This document shows, in pieces, positions 1 to 10,703 of a stretch of 64,000 nucleotides of DNA. Position numbers and translations under genes: made by a program. Source of the stretch: Streptomyces atratus (GTDB lineage: Bacteria > Actinomycetota > Actinomycetes > Streptomycetales > Streptomycetaceae); NCBI RefSeq assembly GCF_900119365.1, contig NZ_FPJO01000002.1:1-64000 (forward strand). The letters are read 5' to 3'. Positions within the stretch are counted from its first letter, which is position 1; the number at the start of each line of letters is the position of its first letter. Below the pieces are notes generated by a model. It was given only the letters and a program-made list of their open reading frames with translations. It searched no databases and was not told the origin of the DNA.

Positions 1-462
1 TGGGACGCCAAGGGCCCGACCGCCCCGCACTCCCCGCTCACCTCGTACAACGGCATCCCGAAGGCCGGCTTCAGCTCCGCCGACGCCATCACCAAGCTGA
101 AGGCCCAGGGCGTCCCCGCCTCCAAGATGCTGCTCGGCATCGGCTTCTACGGCCGCGGCTGGACCGGCGTCACCCAGGACGCACCCGGCGGCACCGCCAC
201 CGGCGCCGCCCCCGGCACCTACGAAGCCGGCATCGAGGACTACAAGGTCCTCAAGAACAGCTGCCCGGCCACCGGCACCGTCGCCGGCACCGCCTACGCC
301 CACTGCGGCACCAACTGGTGGAGCTACGACACCCCGGCCACCATCACGTCCAAGATGAACTGGGCGAAGACCCAGGGCCTGGGAGGCGCGTTCTTCTGGG
401 AGTTCAGCGGCGACACCGCCAACGGTGAACTCGTCGGCGCGATCAACAGCGGTCTGAAGTAG
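1..462 (+). CDS. GH18 chitinase, C-terminal part (5' end outside window)
   Basis: The frame is open from base 1 to a TAG stop at 460-462, so only the last 153 residues are present. Seen: the stretch MLLGIGFYGRGW followed later by an aromatic WWSYD and a C-terminal GAFFWEFSGD, which match the late strands of a family 18 chitinase TIM barrel. The FYGRGW and FWEFSGD motifs are typical of the subfamily with an insertion domain near the barrel end. The catalytic DxxDxDxE strand would lie upstream and cannot be checked. The product is presumably a secreted enzyme hydrolysing chitin. A 13-bp hairpin follows 53 nt after the stop. Confidence 0.9.
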   Translation, partial: WDAKGPTAPHSPLTSYNGIPKAGFSSADAITKLKAQGVPASKMLLGIGFYGRGWTGVTQDAPGGTATGAAPGTYEAGIEDYKVLKNSCPATGTVAGTAYAHCGTNWWSYDTPATITSKMNWAKTQGLGGAFFWEFSGDTANGELVGAINSGLK

Positions 463-515
463 CCCTCACGGTCTGGGGCACCCCCCACCAGCACCGCGCA
501 CCACCCGGAAAGCAG

Positions 516-548
516 CCGGGGAGACGGGTCCGCCCCCCGTCTCCCCGG
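516..548 (+). terminator. Terminator after the chitinase gene
   Basis: A perfect 13-bp inverted repeat (CCGGGGAGACGGG at 516-528 and its complement at 536-548) with a 7-nt loop is followed by TTT. It lies between the end of the chitinase and the convergent DUF2550 gene, so it may serve both strands. Confidence 0.8.
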
Positions 549-562
549 TTTCTCCGTCTGCT

Positions 563-620
563 GGGCCACGTTCTACCGGGCCACGTTCTTCCGGGCCACG
601 TTCCGCTAAGCCACGTTGAC
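563..620. repeat. 15-bp tandem repeat, about four units
   Basis: Units beginning GGGCCACGTTC recur exactly every 15 bp at 563, 578 and 593, and a degenerate fourth unit (AAGCCACGTTG) starts at 608. The last unit covers the 3' end and stop codon of the DUF2550 gene, so the array looks like tandem duplication of that gene's tail into the intergenic gap. Confidence 0.75.
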
Positions 621-1058
621 CCGCTGGCCGGGCGGCGCCGCCTCCAGCCAGGCGAGGAACCCGGTCAGCGCGTCCTCGCTCATGGCCAGCTCCAGGCGGG
701 TCTCCCGGTGGAGACAGCCGAGCACCACGGCGTCGGACAGCAGCGCGAGCTCTTCCTCGCCCTCGGGCAGCCGCCGGGCGACCACCTCGATAGCGGAACG
801 CTCCAGGACCCGGCGGGGTCGAGGAGCGTAGGAGAAGACCCGGAACCAGTCGATCTGGTCCTCGCTGTACCGGGCGACCCCGTAGACCCAGCCCTTGCCC
901 GACAGATCGGGCTCCTCCGGGACGTTCCAGCGCAGGCTGCAGTCGAAGGTCCCGCCGGAGCGCTGAATCAGCCGCCGGCGCAGACCGAAGACGAAGAGTC
1001 CAACCAGGACCAGTGCGACGACCAGCCCGCCCACCCACAGCGCGAGGAACATCTCCAC
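606..1058 (-). CDS. DUF2550 family membrane-anchored protein
   Basis: 150 residues. One N-terminal transmembrane helix (about residues 3-25: LALWVGGLVVALVLVGLFVF) is followed by basic RRR and a soluble domain containing FDCSLRW, GVARYSEDQIDWFRVFSYAPRP and a C-terminal FLAWLEAAPPG. This matches the DUF2550 family, which in actinobacteria commonly sits just downstream of atpC, as here. Function is unknown. It is separated from atpC by a strong hairpin, so it may be transcribed separately. Start at ATG 1058 with a GAGGTCGG-type ribosome site. Confidence 0.85.
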   Translation of the reverse strand: MEMFLALWVGGLVVALVLVGLFVFGLRRRLIQRSGGTFDCSLRWNVPEEPDLSGKGWVYGVARYSEDQIDWFRVFSYAPRPRRVLERSAIEVVARRLPEGEEELALLSDAVVLGCLHRETRLELAMSEDALTGFLAWLEAAPPGQRVNVA

Positions 1059-1117
1059 CGACCTCCTCGCGTCGTCGAGTAACGGATACCGCCAGAACTA
1101 CAACCGCACCTGCATCG

Positions 1118-1169
1118 CCTCAGCCGCGGCACGGTCTGGAGTGGTCTCCAGCTCGGGCCGCGGCTGAGG
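1118..1169 (-). terminator. Terminator at the end of the atp operon
   Basis: A perfect 13-bp stem (CCTCAGCCGCGGC at 1118-1130 with 1157-1169) encloses a second small hairpin (CTGGAG/CTCCAG). It begins 24 nt past the atpC stop on the minus strand. It has no T-tract, which is common for Streptomyces terminators. Confidence 0.75.
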
Positions 1170-1193
1170 GTAAAGCTACGTGGTCGCGGGGCG

Positions 1194-1568
1194 CTAGCGC
1201 ACCGCCACCGCACGCAGTCGCACTTCGGCACGCCGCTCGGAGGCGGCGTCCGTGTCCGACTTCGCGCGCTCCAGCGCACGCTCGGCGCGCTGGACATCGA
1301 TCTCGTCCGCCAGCTCCGCGATCTCCGCGAGCATCGAGAGCTTGTCGTCCGCGAACGAGATGAAACCGCCGTGCACAGCGGCGACAACGGTGCCGCCGTC
1401 GCTCGTGCGGATCGTCACCGGGCCCGATTCCAGCACACCCAGAAGCGGCTGGTGACCGGGCATGACGCCGATGTCGCCGGACGTGGTGCGCGCGACGACC
1501 AGGGTGGCCTCGCCGGACCAGACACTGCGGTCCGCGGCGACCAGCTCGACGTGCAGCTCAGCAGCCAA
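1194..1568 (-). CDS. atpC: F1Fo ATP synthase epsilon subunit
   Basis: 124 residues, the usual length of the short actinobacterial epsilon. The N-terminal beta-sandwich is recognisable from [14 protein letters not shown] and the [13 protein letters not shown] motif (about residues 33-46). The C-terminal helical hairpin ([16 protein letters not shown]) is present. Epsilon couples the rotor to F1 and can inhibit ATPase activity. It is the last gene of the atp operon, 111 nt after atpD, with AGGAG-like sequence (GAGGAGCCACCC) before ATG 1568. Confidence 0.97.
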   Translation of the reverse strand: MAAELHVELVAADRSVWSGEATLVVARTTSGDIGVMPGHQPLLGVLESGPVTIRTSDGGTVVAAVHGGFISFADDKLSMLAEIAELADEIDVQRAERALERAKSDTDAASERRAEVRLRAVAVR

Positions 1569-1679
1569 GGGTGGCTCCTCGGGTCACCACCCGGCCGTTC
1601 GAGCCGGGTGTTGGGTCAATTCTACGGGGCGTGGTGAGGGGGACGGGACACACCCCGTCCCCCTCGGTGAGCCATGGGC

Positions 1680-4036
<2,357 letters not shown>

Positions 4037-4039
4037 CGA

Positions 4040-5611
4040 TCAGCCCTCGCCCAGGAGCTTGCCGTCCGAGGTCTCGAACTGCTGCTTGAAGGAGGCGACG
4101 GCGTCCGCGATCGCCTGCAGCGTGTCGTCGGACATCTTGGCGCCCTCGCGGATGCTGGTCAGGAGGTCCTTGCGCTCGCGGCGCAGGTACTCCAGCAGCT
4201 CCGTCTCGAAGCGGCGGATGTCCTCGACCGGGACGTCGTCCATCTTGCCGTTGGTGCCGGCCCAGATGGAGATGACCTGCTCCTCGACCGGGTACGGCGA
4301 GTACTGCGGCTGCTTCAGCAGCTCGACCATGCGCTTACCGCGCTCCAGCGACGCCTTCGAGGCCGCGTCCAGGTCGGAACCGAAGGCGGCGAACGCCTCC
4401 AGCTCGCGGTACTGGGCGAGGTCGACACGGAGACGGCCGGAGACCTGGCGCATCGCCTTGTGCTGGGCGGAGCCACCGACACGGGAGACCGAGATACCGA
4501 CGTTCAGGGCCGGACGCTGACCGGCGTTGAACAGGTCGGACTCCAGGAAGCACTGGCCGTCGGTGATGGAGATGACGTTGGTCGGGATGAACGCCGACAC
4601 GTCGTTCGCCTTGGTCTCGACGATCGGGAGGCCCGTCATCGAACCGGCGCCCATGTCGTCGGAGAGCTTCGCGCAGCGCTCCAGCAGACGCGAGTGGAGG
4701 TAGAACACGTCGCCCGGGTAGGCCTCACGGCCCGGCGGACGGCGCAGCAGCAGCGACACGGCGCGGTAGGCGTCGGCCTGCTTCGAGAGGTCGTCGAAGA
4801 TGATCAGGACGTGCTTGCCCTGGTACATCCAGTGCTGGCCGATGGCCGAACCGGTGTACGGCGCCAGGTACTTGAAGCCGGCCGGGTCGGACGCCGGGGC
4901 GGCGACGATGGTCGTGTACTCGAGCGCGCCGGCCTCTTCGAGGGCACCGCGCACGGAGGCGATGGTGGAGCCCTTCTGACCGATGGCGACGTAGATGCAG
5001 CGCACCTGCTTGTTCACGTCGCCCGAGCGCCAGTTGTCGCGCTGGTTGATGATCGTGTCGACGGCCAGAGCGGTCTTACCCGTCTGACGGTCACCAATGA
5101 TCAGCTGACGCTGGCCGCGGCCGATCGGCACCATGGCGTCGACGGCCTTGTAGCCGGTCTGCATCGGCTCGTGCACCGACTTACGGACCATGACGCCAGG
5201 GGCCTGCAGCTCGAGGGCGCGGCGGCTGTCGGTCGCGATCTCGCCGAGACCGTCGATCGGGTTGCCGAGCGGGTCGACGACGCGGCCGAGGTAACCCTCG
5301 CCGACGCCGACGGAGAGCACCTCACCGGTGCGCTGCACCGGCTGGCCCTCTTCGATGCCGCTGAACTCGCCGAGGACGATCGCACCGATCTCGCGCTCCT
5401 CGAGGTTGAGGGCGAGACCGAGGGTGCCGTCCTCGAACTTCAGCAGCTCGTTCGCCATGGCCGAGGGAAGACCCTCGACCTTCGCGATGCCGTCGCCGGC
5501 AACGCTGACCGTACCGACCTCCTCGCGCGAGGCCGCGTCCGGCTTGTACGACTGGACAAAGTTCTCCAGCGCGTCCCGGATCTCCTCCGGCCGGATCGTG
5601 AGCTCCGCCAT
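4040..5611 (-). CDS. atpA: F1Fo ATP synthase alpha subunit
   Basis: 523 residues from ATG 5611, chosen over an in-frame ATG 87 nt upstream because AAGGAGAG-type sequence (CAAGGAGAGCAGG) stands before [11 protein letters not shown]. Walker A GDRQTGKT lies at about 173-180, with the alpha-family QGQ-type [11 protein letters not shown] motif and the C-terminal helical domain. It forms the non-catalytic nucleotide sites of F1. The 138-nt gap to atpH, unusual in this otherwise tight operon, holds a GC-rich hairpin. Confidence 0.98.
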   Translation of the reverse strand: MAELTIRPEEIRDALENFVQSYKPDAASREEVGTVSVAGDGIAKVEGLPSAMANELLKFEDGTLGLALNLEEREIGAIVLGEFSGIEEGQPVQRTGEVLSVGVGEGYLGRVVDPLGNPIDGLGEIATDSRRALELQAPGVMVRKSVHEPMQTGYKAVDAMVPIGRGQRQLIIGDRQTGKTALAVDTIINQRDNWRSGDVNKQVRCIYVAIGQKGSTIASVRGALEEAGALEYTTIVAAPASDPAGFKYLAPYTGSAIGQHWMYQGKHVLIIFDDLSKQADAYRAVSLLLRRPPGREAYPGDVFYLHSRLLERCAKLSDDMGAGSMTGLPIVETKANDVSAFIPTNVISITDGQCFLESDLFNAGQRPALNVGISVSRVGGSAQHKAMRQVSGRLRVDLAQYRELEAFAAFGSDLDAASKASLERGKRMVELLKQPQYSPYPVEEQVISIWAGTNGKMDDVPVEDIRRFETELLEYLRRERKDLLTSIREGAKMSDDTLQAIADAVASFKQQFETSDGKLLGEG

Positions 5612-5658
5612 CTGGGTTCCCTGCTCTCCTTGTTGGGCCCGAAGTTTCTTAAGGGGGT

Positions 5659-5676
5659 CTGGGGGCCGACCCCCAG
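5659..5676 (-). repeat. GC-rich hairpin between atpH and atpA
   Basis: CTGGGGG (5659-5665) and its complement (5670-5676) form a 7-bp stem with a 4-nt loop, in a 138-nt gap in the middle of the atp operon. G5-T/C5 hairpins of this look are, as far as I recall, a common intergenic repeat in Streptomyces. It could act on mRNA stability or partial termination upstream of atpA. Confidence 0.5.
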
Positions 5677-5749
5677 GAATCTTCTGCAATTTCTGCACGG
5701 CCCAACCGGGCCGCTGGTCTTGCTCTGTTCTGTTGCTGCGTTGCGTCGG

Positions 5750-6565
5750 TCAGCCGGCCATGCGACGGGTCGCCTCTTCGAGGCGCTCCGAGATGGTGCC
5801 GTCGATGACCTCGTCGCCGACCCGCACCGCGATCCCGCCGAGGACCGTGGGGTCCACATCGAGGTTCAGGTGCATCGGGCGGCCGTAGATCTTCGCCAGC
5901 GCGGCGCCGAGGCGCTGCTTCTGCCGATCACTGAGCGGCACTGCCGAGATGACCACGGCGACCATGCGCTCCCGGCGCTCCGCGGCCAGCTTGGAGAGGG
6001 ACTCGAGTCCCTCTTCCAGGCTACGTCCACGCGGCTGGGTGACAAGACGCGTGATGAGGCGCTCGGTGGCGGGCCGTGCCTTGCCGCCGAGCAGGCTGTG
6101 CAGCAGCTGCCTCTTGGCGGACGCGGACGCGGACCGTTCGGTGAGCGCGGCGCGCAGCCCCTTGTCGGAGGCGACGATCCGGCCGAACCGGAACAGCTCG
6201 TCCTCGACGTCGTCGAGGTCTCCGCTGCGCTGGGCGGCGGTGAGGTCTGCGGTGTTCGCCAGCTCCTCGACCGAATCGACCAGGTCACGCGACTGCGACC
6301 AGCGGGAGCGGACCATGCCGGAGATCAGGTCGACGGTCTCGCCGCCCACCTGACCGCGCAGCAGTCGTCCGGCCAGCTCCGCCCTGGCCTCGCCGGGCTG
6401 CGACGGGTCGGTGAGGACCCGCCGCAGTGAGACCTCGCGCTGGAGCAGCGCCGTTACGGCGGCCAGCTCCTCGGCGAGCTTCGCCGCGTCGACCGACGTG
6501 TTGTCAGTCAGCGCGTCGAGGGACTCGCGTGCGGCAGCCAGTGCCTCGCGGCTCGCGCCGTTCAT
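5750..6565 (-). CDS. atpH: F1Fo ATP synthase delta subunit (OSCP)
   Basis: 271 residues, about 90 longer than the enterobacterial delta, which is typical of actinobacteria. The C-terminal signature LDVDPTVLGGIAVRVGDEVIDGT is the conserved delta/OSCP motif for the F1-stator contact. N-terminal helices (REALAAARESLDALTD) match the OSCP bundle. Its ATG overlaps the atpF stop (ATGA), so the two stator genes are translationally coupled. Confidence 0.97.
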   Translation of the reverse strand: MNGASREALAAARESLDALTDNTSVDAAKLAEELAAVTALLQREVSLRRVLTDPSQPGEARAELAGRLLRGQVGGETVDLISGMVRSRWSQSRDLVDSVEELANTADLTAAQRSGDLDDVEDELFRFGRIVASDKGLRAALTERSASASAKRQLLHSLLGGKARPATERLITRLVTQPRGRSLEEGLESLSKLAAERRERMVAVVISAVPLSDRQKQRLGAALAKIYGRPMHLNLDVDPTVLGGIAVRVGDEVIDGTISERLEEATRRMAG

Positions 6566-7107
6566 CGGACAGCCTCGGCCTTCGCCTCGAGCTCGTCGAG
6601 GAAACGGTCGACGGTGCCGCTCTGCCGGGCGTGGTCCTCAAGGGACTCGCCGACGAGCTTGCCGGCCAGGTCGGTGGCGAGCTTGCCCACGTCCTGACGC
6701 AGCGCGGAGGCCGCGGCCTTGCGGTCGGCCTCGATCTGGGCGTGGCCGGCAGCGATGATCTCCTCGCGCTGCCGCTGGCCTTCCGCCCGCATCTCCTGCA
6801 GGATCACGGCGCCCTGCTCCTGCGCCTCCTGGCGCAGGCGCGCGGCTTCGTGGCGGGCCTCGGCGAGCTGAGCCTTGTACTGCTCAAGCACGCTCTGGGC
6901 CTCGGTCTGGGCCGCATCGGCCTTCTCGATACCGCCTTCGATGGCCTCGCGACGCTCTTCCAGAACCTTGTTGATGTTCGGGAGGAGCTTCTTGGCGAGG
7001 AAGCCGAAGACGATGACAAAGGCGATGAAGCCAATGACGAGCTCAGGGATCGGCGGGACGAGCGGGTTTTCCGGCTTCTCCGCCGCGAGCTGAACCAGAG
7101 GGTTCAC
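6562..7107 (-). CDS. atpF: F1Fo ATP synthase b subunit
   Basis: 181 residues from GTG 7107, chosen because GGAAGG precedes it and it gives the usual N-terminus NPLVQLAAEKPENPLVPP. One transmembrane helix (about 20-42: ELVIGFIAFVIVFGFLAKKLL) is followed by a long charged amphipathic helix rich in E, A, Q and R (about 45-160), the peripheral stalk that holds delta and alpha. It lies 37 nt after atpE. Confidence 0.97.
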   Translation of the reverse strand: MNPLVQLAAEKPENPLVPPIPELVIGFIAFVIVFGFLAKKLLPNINKVLEERREAIEGGIEKADAAQTEAQSVLEQYKAQLAEARHEAARLRQEAQEQGAVILQEMRAEGQRQREEIIAAGHAQIEADRKAAASALRQDVGKLATDLAGKLVGESLEDHARQSGTVDRFLDELEAKAEAVR

Positions 7108-7144
7108 GTCAGTGCCTTCCGTCGAATGGTCTGTACGCGACCAG

Positions 7145-7378
7145 TCAGGAGGTCGGGTAGACGAACGGCATGACCAGACCGATGAGGGCGAGCGCCTCAC
7201 AGAAGGCGAAGCCGAGGATCTGGTTGGCGCGGATCAGGCCGGCAGCCTCGGGCTGACGGGCGAGAGCCTGGGTGCCGTTACCGAAGATGATGCCGACGCC
7301 GACGCCGGGGCCGATGGCGGACAGGCCATAACCGACGGAGCTGAGGGAACCGGTGACGGCGGCAAGGGTCTGGGACAT
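7145..7378 (-). CDS. atpE: F1Fo ATP synthase c subunit (rotor ring)
   Basis: 77 residues folding as two transmembrane helices joined by the polar loop ARQPEA (about 40-45). The proton-binding glutamate is E61 in FAFCEALALIG. Glycine-rich helix 1 (GYGLSAIGPGVGVGI) packs the ring. Ribosome site GGAAGAA stands before ATG 7378. It lies 72 nt downstream of atpB, a gap common before this highly translated subunit. Confidence 0.98.
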   Translation of the reverse strand: MSQTLAAVTGSLSSVGYGLSAIGPGVGVGIIFGNGTQALARQPEAAGLIRANQILGFAFCEALALIGLVMPFVYPTS

Positions 7379-7450
7379 GCCAGTTCTTCCTTCTCTTTCA
7401 CGGACCGGCGGGGGTTGGCCACCGGACGACTGGGGGTATGGGAGGCGCGA

Positions 7451-8272
7451 TCAGTGGTGCTCGGCGACAGCGCCCTGGATGAAGGTGCACGCCAGGAGCA
7501 CGAAGACGTACGCCTGAACAGCCTGGATGAAGAGCTCGAAGGCCGTCATCACGATGACCATCACGAACGAGACGCCCGCATAGGCGATACCGATGCCGTT
7601 GAGCAGGTACCAGCTGGCGATGGTGAAGAGCAGCAGCAGCGTGTGACCGGCGAACATGTTCGCGAAGAGTCGGACCGCGTGCGTGAAGGGCCGGACCAGG
7701 ACGTTCGAGAAGAACTCGATGACCATGATCAGCGGCAGAACCCCGCCGAGCGACTTGTCGTAGCCCGTCAGGTTCTTGAGGCCGCCGACGAAGCCGTGCC
7801 TCTTGAAGGTGACGCTCATCCAGAGGACGTAGACGATCAGGGCCAGAGCGGCCGGGTACGCGATGATCGATGTCACCGGGAACTGGGCGAGCGGGATGAT
7901 CGACCAGAGGTTCATCATCCACACGAAGAAGAAGATCGACACCATCAGCGGGACGTACTTCTCGCCCTCGCGCTTGCCGAGCGTCTCGTAGACGATGCCG
8001 CGGCGTACGAAGTCGTAGCCGGCCTCGGCGACCATCTGCAGCTTGCCCGGAACGACCTTCGGCTTGCGGAAGGCGGCCCAGAAGAAGCCGACGATGATGA
8101 CCGTACCGAGGAGCGCCAGCAGCATCGTCTTGTTGAAGTAGATGTTGCTGTCCGCGTCACCGAAGATCGGCTCGAACAGGAAAGAGTGCAAGCCAGGACC
8201 CGGGAAACCACAACCGGAGAAGATGTGGCAATCGGTCTCGAAGGCGAGCACCTGTGTCGGGTCAGCACTCAC
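7451..8272 (-). CDS. atpB: F1Fo ATP synthase a subunit (proton channel)
   Basis: 273 residues from GTG 8272, preferred over ATG 8308 because GAAGGAG lies 7 nt upstream. At least five hydrophobic helices are visible. The essential arginine lies in THAVRLFANMFAGH, and the C-terminal helix has the FELFIQAVQAYVFVLL motif with conserved glutamine. This is the stator half of the proton channel facing the c-ring. An N-terminal extension with two cysteines (TDCHIFSGCG) faces outward. Confidence 0.97.
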   Translation of the reverse strand: MSADPTQVLAFETDCHIFSGCGFPGPGLHSFLFEPIFGDADSNIYFNKTMLLALLGTVIIVGFFWAAFRKPKVVPGKLQMVAEAGYDFVRRGIVYETLGKREGEKYVPLMVSIFFFVWMMNLWSIIPLAQFPVTSIIAYPAALALIVYVLWMSVTFKRHGFVGGLKNLTGYDKSLGGVLPLIMVIEFFSNVLVRPFTHAVRLFANMFAGHTLLLLFTIASWYLLNGIGIAYAGVSFVMVIVMTAFELFIQAVQAYVFVLLACTFIQGAVAEHH

Positions 8273-8497
8273 CGCGGGCTCCTTCAGCGTGGCGCATAGG
8301 TACGGCAACCTCGTTGTGTCGGCGCGGCGCGCAGCCGCGGTTCGGCACTGGACTGGTGTTACGGATGTGTGAGCGGCAGTCAGGCATTGAGCCTCGCGAT
8401 CGAGCAGGCGTCAGCTCACATGCCCGCGCCCGCAGTGCCGCAGTTGGAACCGGACGATAGCAGGGTCTTGAACCCGCACTTATCCCGCCCCTACCCT

Positions 8498-8935
8498 TCA
8501 CGGCTTCGAGCCCGTGTTCTTGGGCTTTTCCGCCTTGTCGGACTCGGGTTCGACGTAAAGGATCTTGGCCTTCATGTGTGCACGCGTCTGTGCGCCGATC
8601 CACACGAGGGTCATCGCGACCAATGTGATCGCGAACGCCTTCGGGTTGAACATCGTCGTGTTCTTGAAAGCGGCGACAAAGATGAACAGCAGGAGAAGCT
8701 GAGCCGTATACAGCATCAGCCCCATCGCCTGGAACAGGTGAGGCAGGGACCGCGCGGTCCGTTGCAGGACCAGCAGTCCGATCCCCATGAAGAGGATCAC
8801 CACGATCGTCGCAACGCCCGCGCCAAGGGCTCCCTTGCCGCCCGCGACACCAGCGCTGACAGCGACAGCGACGACGCCGGCGACAGCGGTGGGTACGGCG
8901 GCTTGAAGGAGAGTCCGGGCGTCGTTGGACGGCAT
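8498..8935 (-). CDS. atpI: ATP synthase protein I-like membrane protein
   Basis: 145 residues from ATG 8935, which has GGAG 8 nt upstream; an in-frame ATG at 8977 has no ribosome site. Four hydrophobic segments (AVPTAVAGVVAVAVSAGVAG, GVATIVVILFMGIGLLVL, GLMLYTAQLLLLFIFVAAF, AFAITLVAMTLVWIGA) end in a charged tail rich in K and E. Position directly before atpB and the four-helix plan match AtpI, thought to help assemble the c-ring. Sequence similarity within this family is weak, so context carries much of the call. Confidence 0.8.
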   Translation of the reverse strand: MPSNDARTLLQAAVPTAVAGVVAVAVSAGVAGGKGALGAGVATIVVILFMGIGLLVLQRTARSLPHLFQAMGLMLYTAQLLLLFIFVAAFKNTTMFNPKAFAITLVAMTLVWIGAQTRAHMKAKILYVEPESDKAEKPKNTGSKP

Positions 8936-8977
8936 GGCGGCAGCTCCGCTTGCAGGGGGTGGGCAGTGTGTCGTCAT

Positions 8978-9140
8978 GGACGAGCGTAGGCCCGGTCGGA
9001 GTCGATGCCTCGCACCGATGGGCCGTGCTACTCAGGCCCTTCGGCTCCGTCACCGGGCTTCGTGAACGGTATCACAAACTATTTGATGAGGTCTTTACCA
9101 AGAAAGTGTGCTCACTGTCACACGTGAGAGTGAATTCGCG
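8978..9140 (-). promoter_or_regulatory. Probable atp operon promoter region
   Basis: The 262-bp gap between the glycosyltransferase and atpI contains an AT-rich patch (about 9060-9120) unlike its surroundings. On the minus strand it reads TTGGTA (9096-9101) followed by TTTGTGATACC, a loose match to a vegetative promoter but with non-ideal spacing. A main atp promoter here is an inference from position and composition. Confidence 0.4.
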
Positions 9141-9148
9141 CATGTGAG

Positions 9149-9173
9149 CAAGACAACTCAATCTGTTGTCTTG
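9149..9173 (-). terminator. Dyad after the WecA-like gene
   Basis: CAAGACAAC (9149-9157) and GTTGTCTTG (9165-9173) make a perfect 9-bp stem with a 7-nt loop, 24 nt past the glycosyltransferase stop. It may end the upstream transcript before the atp promoter. It is AT-richer than the other hairpins and has no T-tract on the minus strand. Confidence 0.5.
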
Positions 9174-9197
9174 TATTGCCCCTTGGTGCCCGAATTC

Positions 9198-10571
9198 TCA
9201 ACGTGCGGATTCGGCTCGATCTCTGTCCGAAAAACGCGAACGAGGGCCGATGGCGGTCGCCCCATTGACACCCGAGACTCCCACGACGACCGGAGCGCGC
9301 TCCTGCGACTCCGGCCCCGTCCGCCCCATCCCGCCTTCCAGCGGCTCCTGTTGGGCCCCGGACGCCGACGCGGCTTCCTCCTCGGGCCCCTCCCCGTTGC
9401 CCCGCCTGCGGCGATAGCGAGGCGGTACGAAGCGTTCCGCCCAGTACGGTGCCCGCGGGGTGAAGCGGGGCATCAGCAGCAGTACGAGGCCCAGCGTGCT
9501 CATCCCCATGATCACCAGCACGATCCACAGGGACGCCGAGTGCACCGAGTAGCCGACCGCCCCGAAGGCGATCAGGGCCGACCAGAAATACATGATCAGC
9601 ACGGACCTGCTGTGCGAATGGCCGATCTCCAGCAGCCGGTGGTGCAGATGGCCGCGGTCCGCCGCGAACGGCGACTGGCCGTTCCACGTACGGCGCACGA
9701 TCGCCAGCACCAGATCCGCGGCCGGGACCGCGATGATCGTCAGCGGCAGCAGCAGCGGGATGAAGACCGGCAGCATCGCGTGGGTGGCCTCGCGCTCGCT
9801 GCCGGCGAAGAGCCTCATCGTGTCCGGGTCGACCCGGCCCGTCACCGAGATCGCCCCGGCCGCGAGCACCAGGCCGATCAGCATCGAGCCCGAGTCGCCC
9901 ATGAAGATCCGCGCGGGATGCATGTTGTGCGGCAGGAAGCCCAGGCACATGCCCATCAGGATCGCCATGAAGAGCGTCGCCGGGGCCGCGGCCTCGATCA
10001 TGTGCCCGTACCAGAGCCGGTAGGTGTACAGGAAGAACGCGGCGGAGGCGATGCACACCATGCCCGCCGCGAGGCCGTCCAGACCGTCGACGAAGTTGAC
10101 CGCGTTGATCGTGATGACGACCAGGGCGACCGTCAGCAGCGTGCCCTGCCACTGGGTGAGCGCCACGGTGCCGACGCCGGGGATCGGCAGCCACAGGATC
10201 GTCAGACCCTGGATGACCATGACCGCGGCGGCGATCATCTGCCCGCCGAGCTTGATCAGGGCGTCGATCTCGAACTTGTCGTCCAGGACACCGATCAGCC
10301 AGATCAGCGCGGCGCCGGAGAGCAGCGCCCGCGGCTCCGTGGAGAGCTGGAAGACCCAGTCGAGGTTGTGGAGATGGGCCGCGACGATCAGTCCGGCGCA
10401 CAGCCCGCCGAACATGGCGATGCCACCGAGCCTCGGTGTCGGTTCTCGGTGGACGTCACGCGCACGGATCGCGGGCATCGCCCCGATCGCGATGGCGAAC
10501 TTACGCACCGGACCGGTCAGCAGATAGGTCACCGCGGCCGTGACACAGAGCGTCAGCAGGTAATCACGCAC
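9198..10571 (-). CDS. Undecaprenyl-phosphate sugar-1-phosphate transferase (WecA/MraY family)
   Basis: 457 residues from GTG 10571 (GGGG 7 nt upstream), or 461 from GTG 10583. About eleven membrane segments. Family motifs are intact: PRLGGIAMF, LDDKFEID (Mg-binding DD), NFVDGLDGLAAG, and the cytoplasmic GHLHHRLLEIGHS histidine motif. The family links a sugar 1-phosphate to undecaprenyl phosphate. In mycobacteria the rfe/wecA gene also sits just upstream of atp genes, so cell-wall linker synthesis (GlcNAc-1-phosphate) is the most likely role. The C-terminal 60-70 residues are disordered and rich in R, E and G. Confidence 0.88.
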   Translation of the reverse strand: MRDYLLTLCVTAAVTYLLTGPVRKFAIAIGAMPAIRARDVHREPTPRLGGIAMFGGLCAGLIVAAHLHNLDWVFQLSTEPRALLSGAALIWLIGVLDDKFEIDALIKLGGQMIAAAVMVIQGLTILWLPIPGVGTVALTQWQGTLLTVALVVITINAVNFVDGLDGLAAGMVCIASAAFFLYTYRLWYGHMIEAAAPATLFMAILMGMCLGFLPHNMHPARIFMGDSGSMLIGLVLAAGAISVTGRVDPDTMRLFAGSEREATHAMLPVFIPLLLPLTIIAVPAADLVLAIVRRTWNGQSPFAADRGHLHHRLLEIGHSHSRSVLIMYFWSALIAFGAVGYSVHSASLWIVLVIMGMSTLGLVLLLMPRFTPRAPYWAERFVPPRYRRRRGNGEGPEEEAASASGAQQEPLEGGMGRTGPESQERAPVVVGVSGVNGATAIGPRSRFSDRDRAESAR

Positions 10572-10703
10572 GGGCTGCCCCACAGATTTCGCCGGCCATC
10601 TCAGCCCACACCCTAAACCGTCCGGCCATCAGGGACGGCCGCGCTGCACGGGCCTCATGACCGAGGACACCGCCATCGGACCGATCGGTTCCACACCGGA
10701 CGC

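Noticed and set aside
563..620. Tandem repeat considered as a CRISPR array
   Set aside because: Units are directly adjacent with no spacers and no cas genes are in the window.
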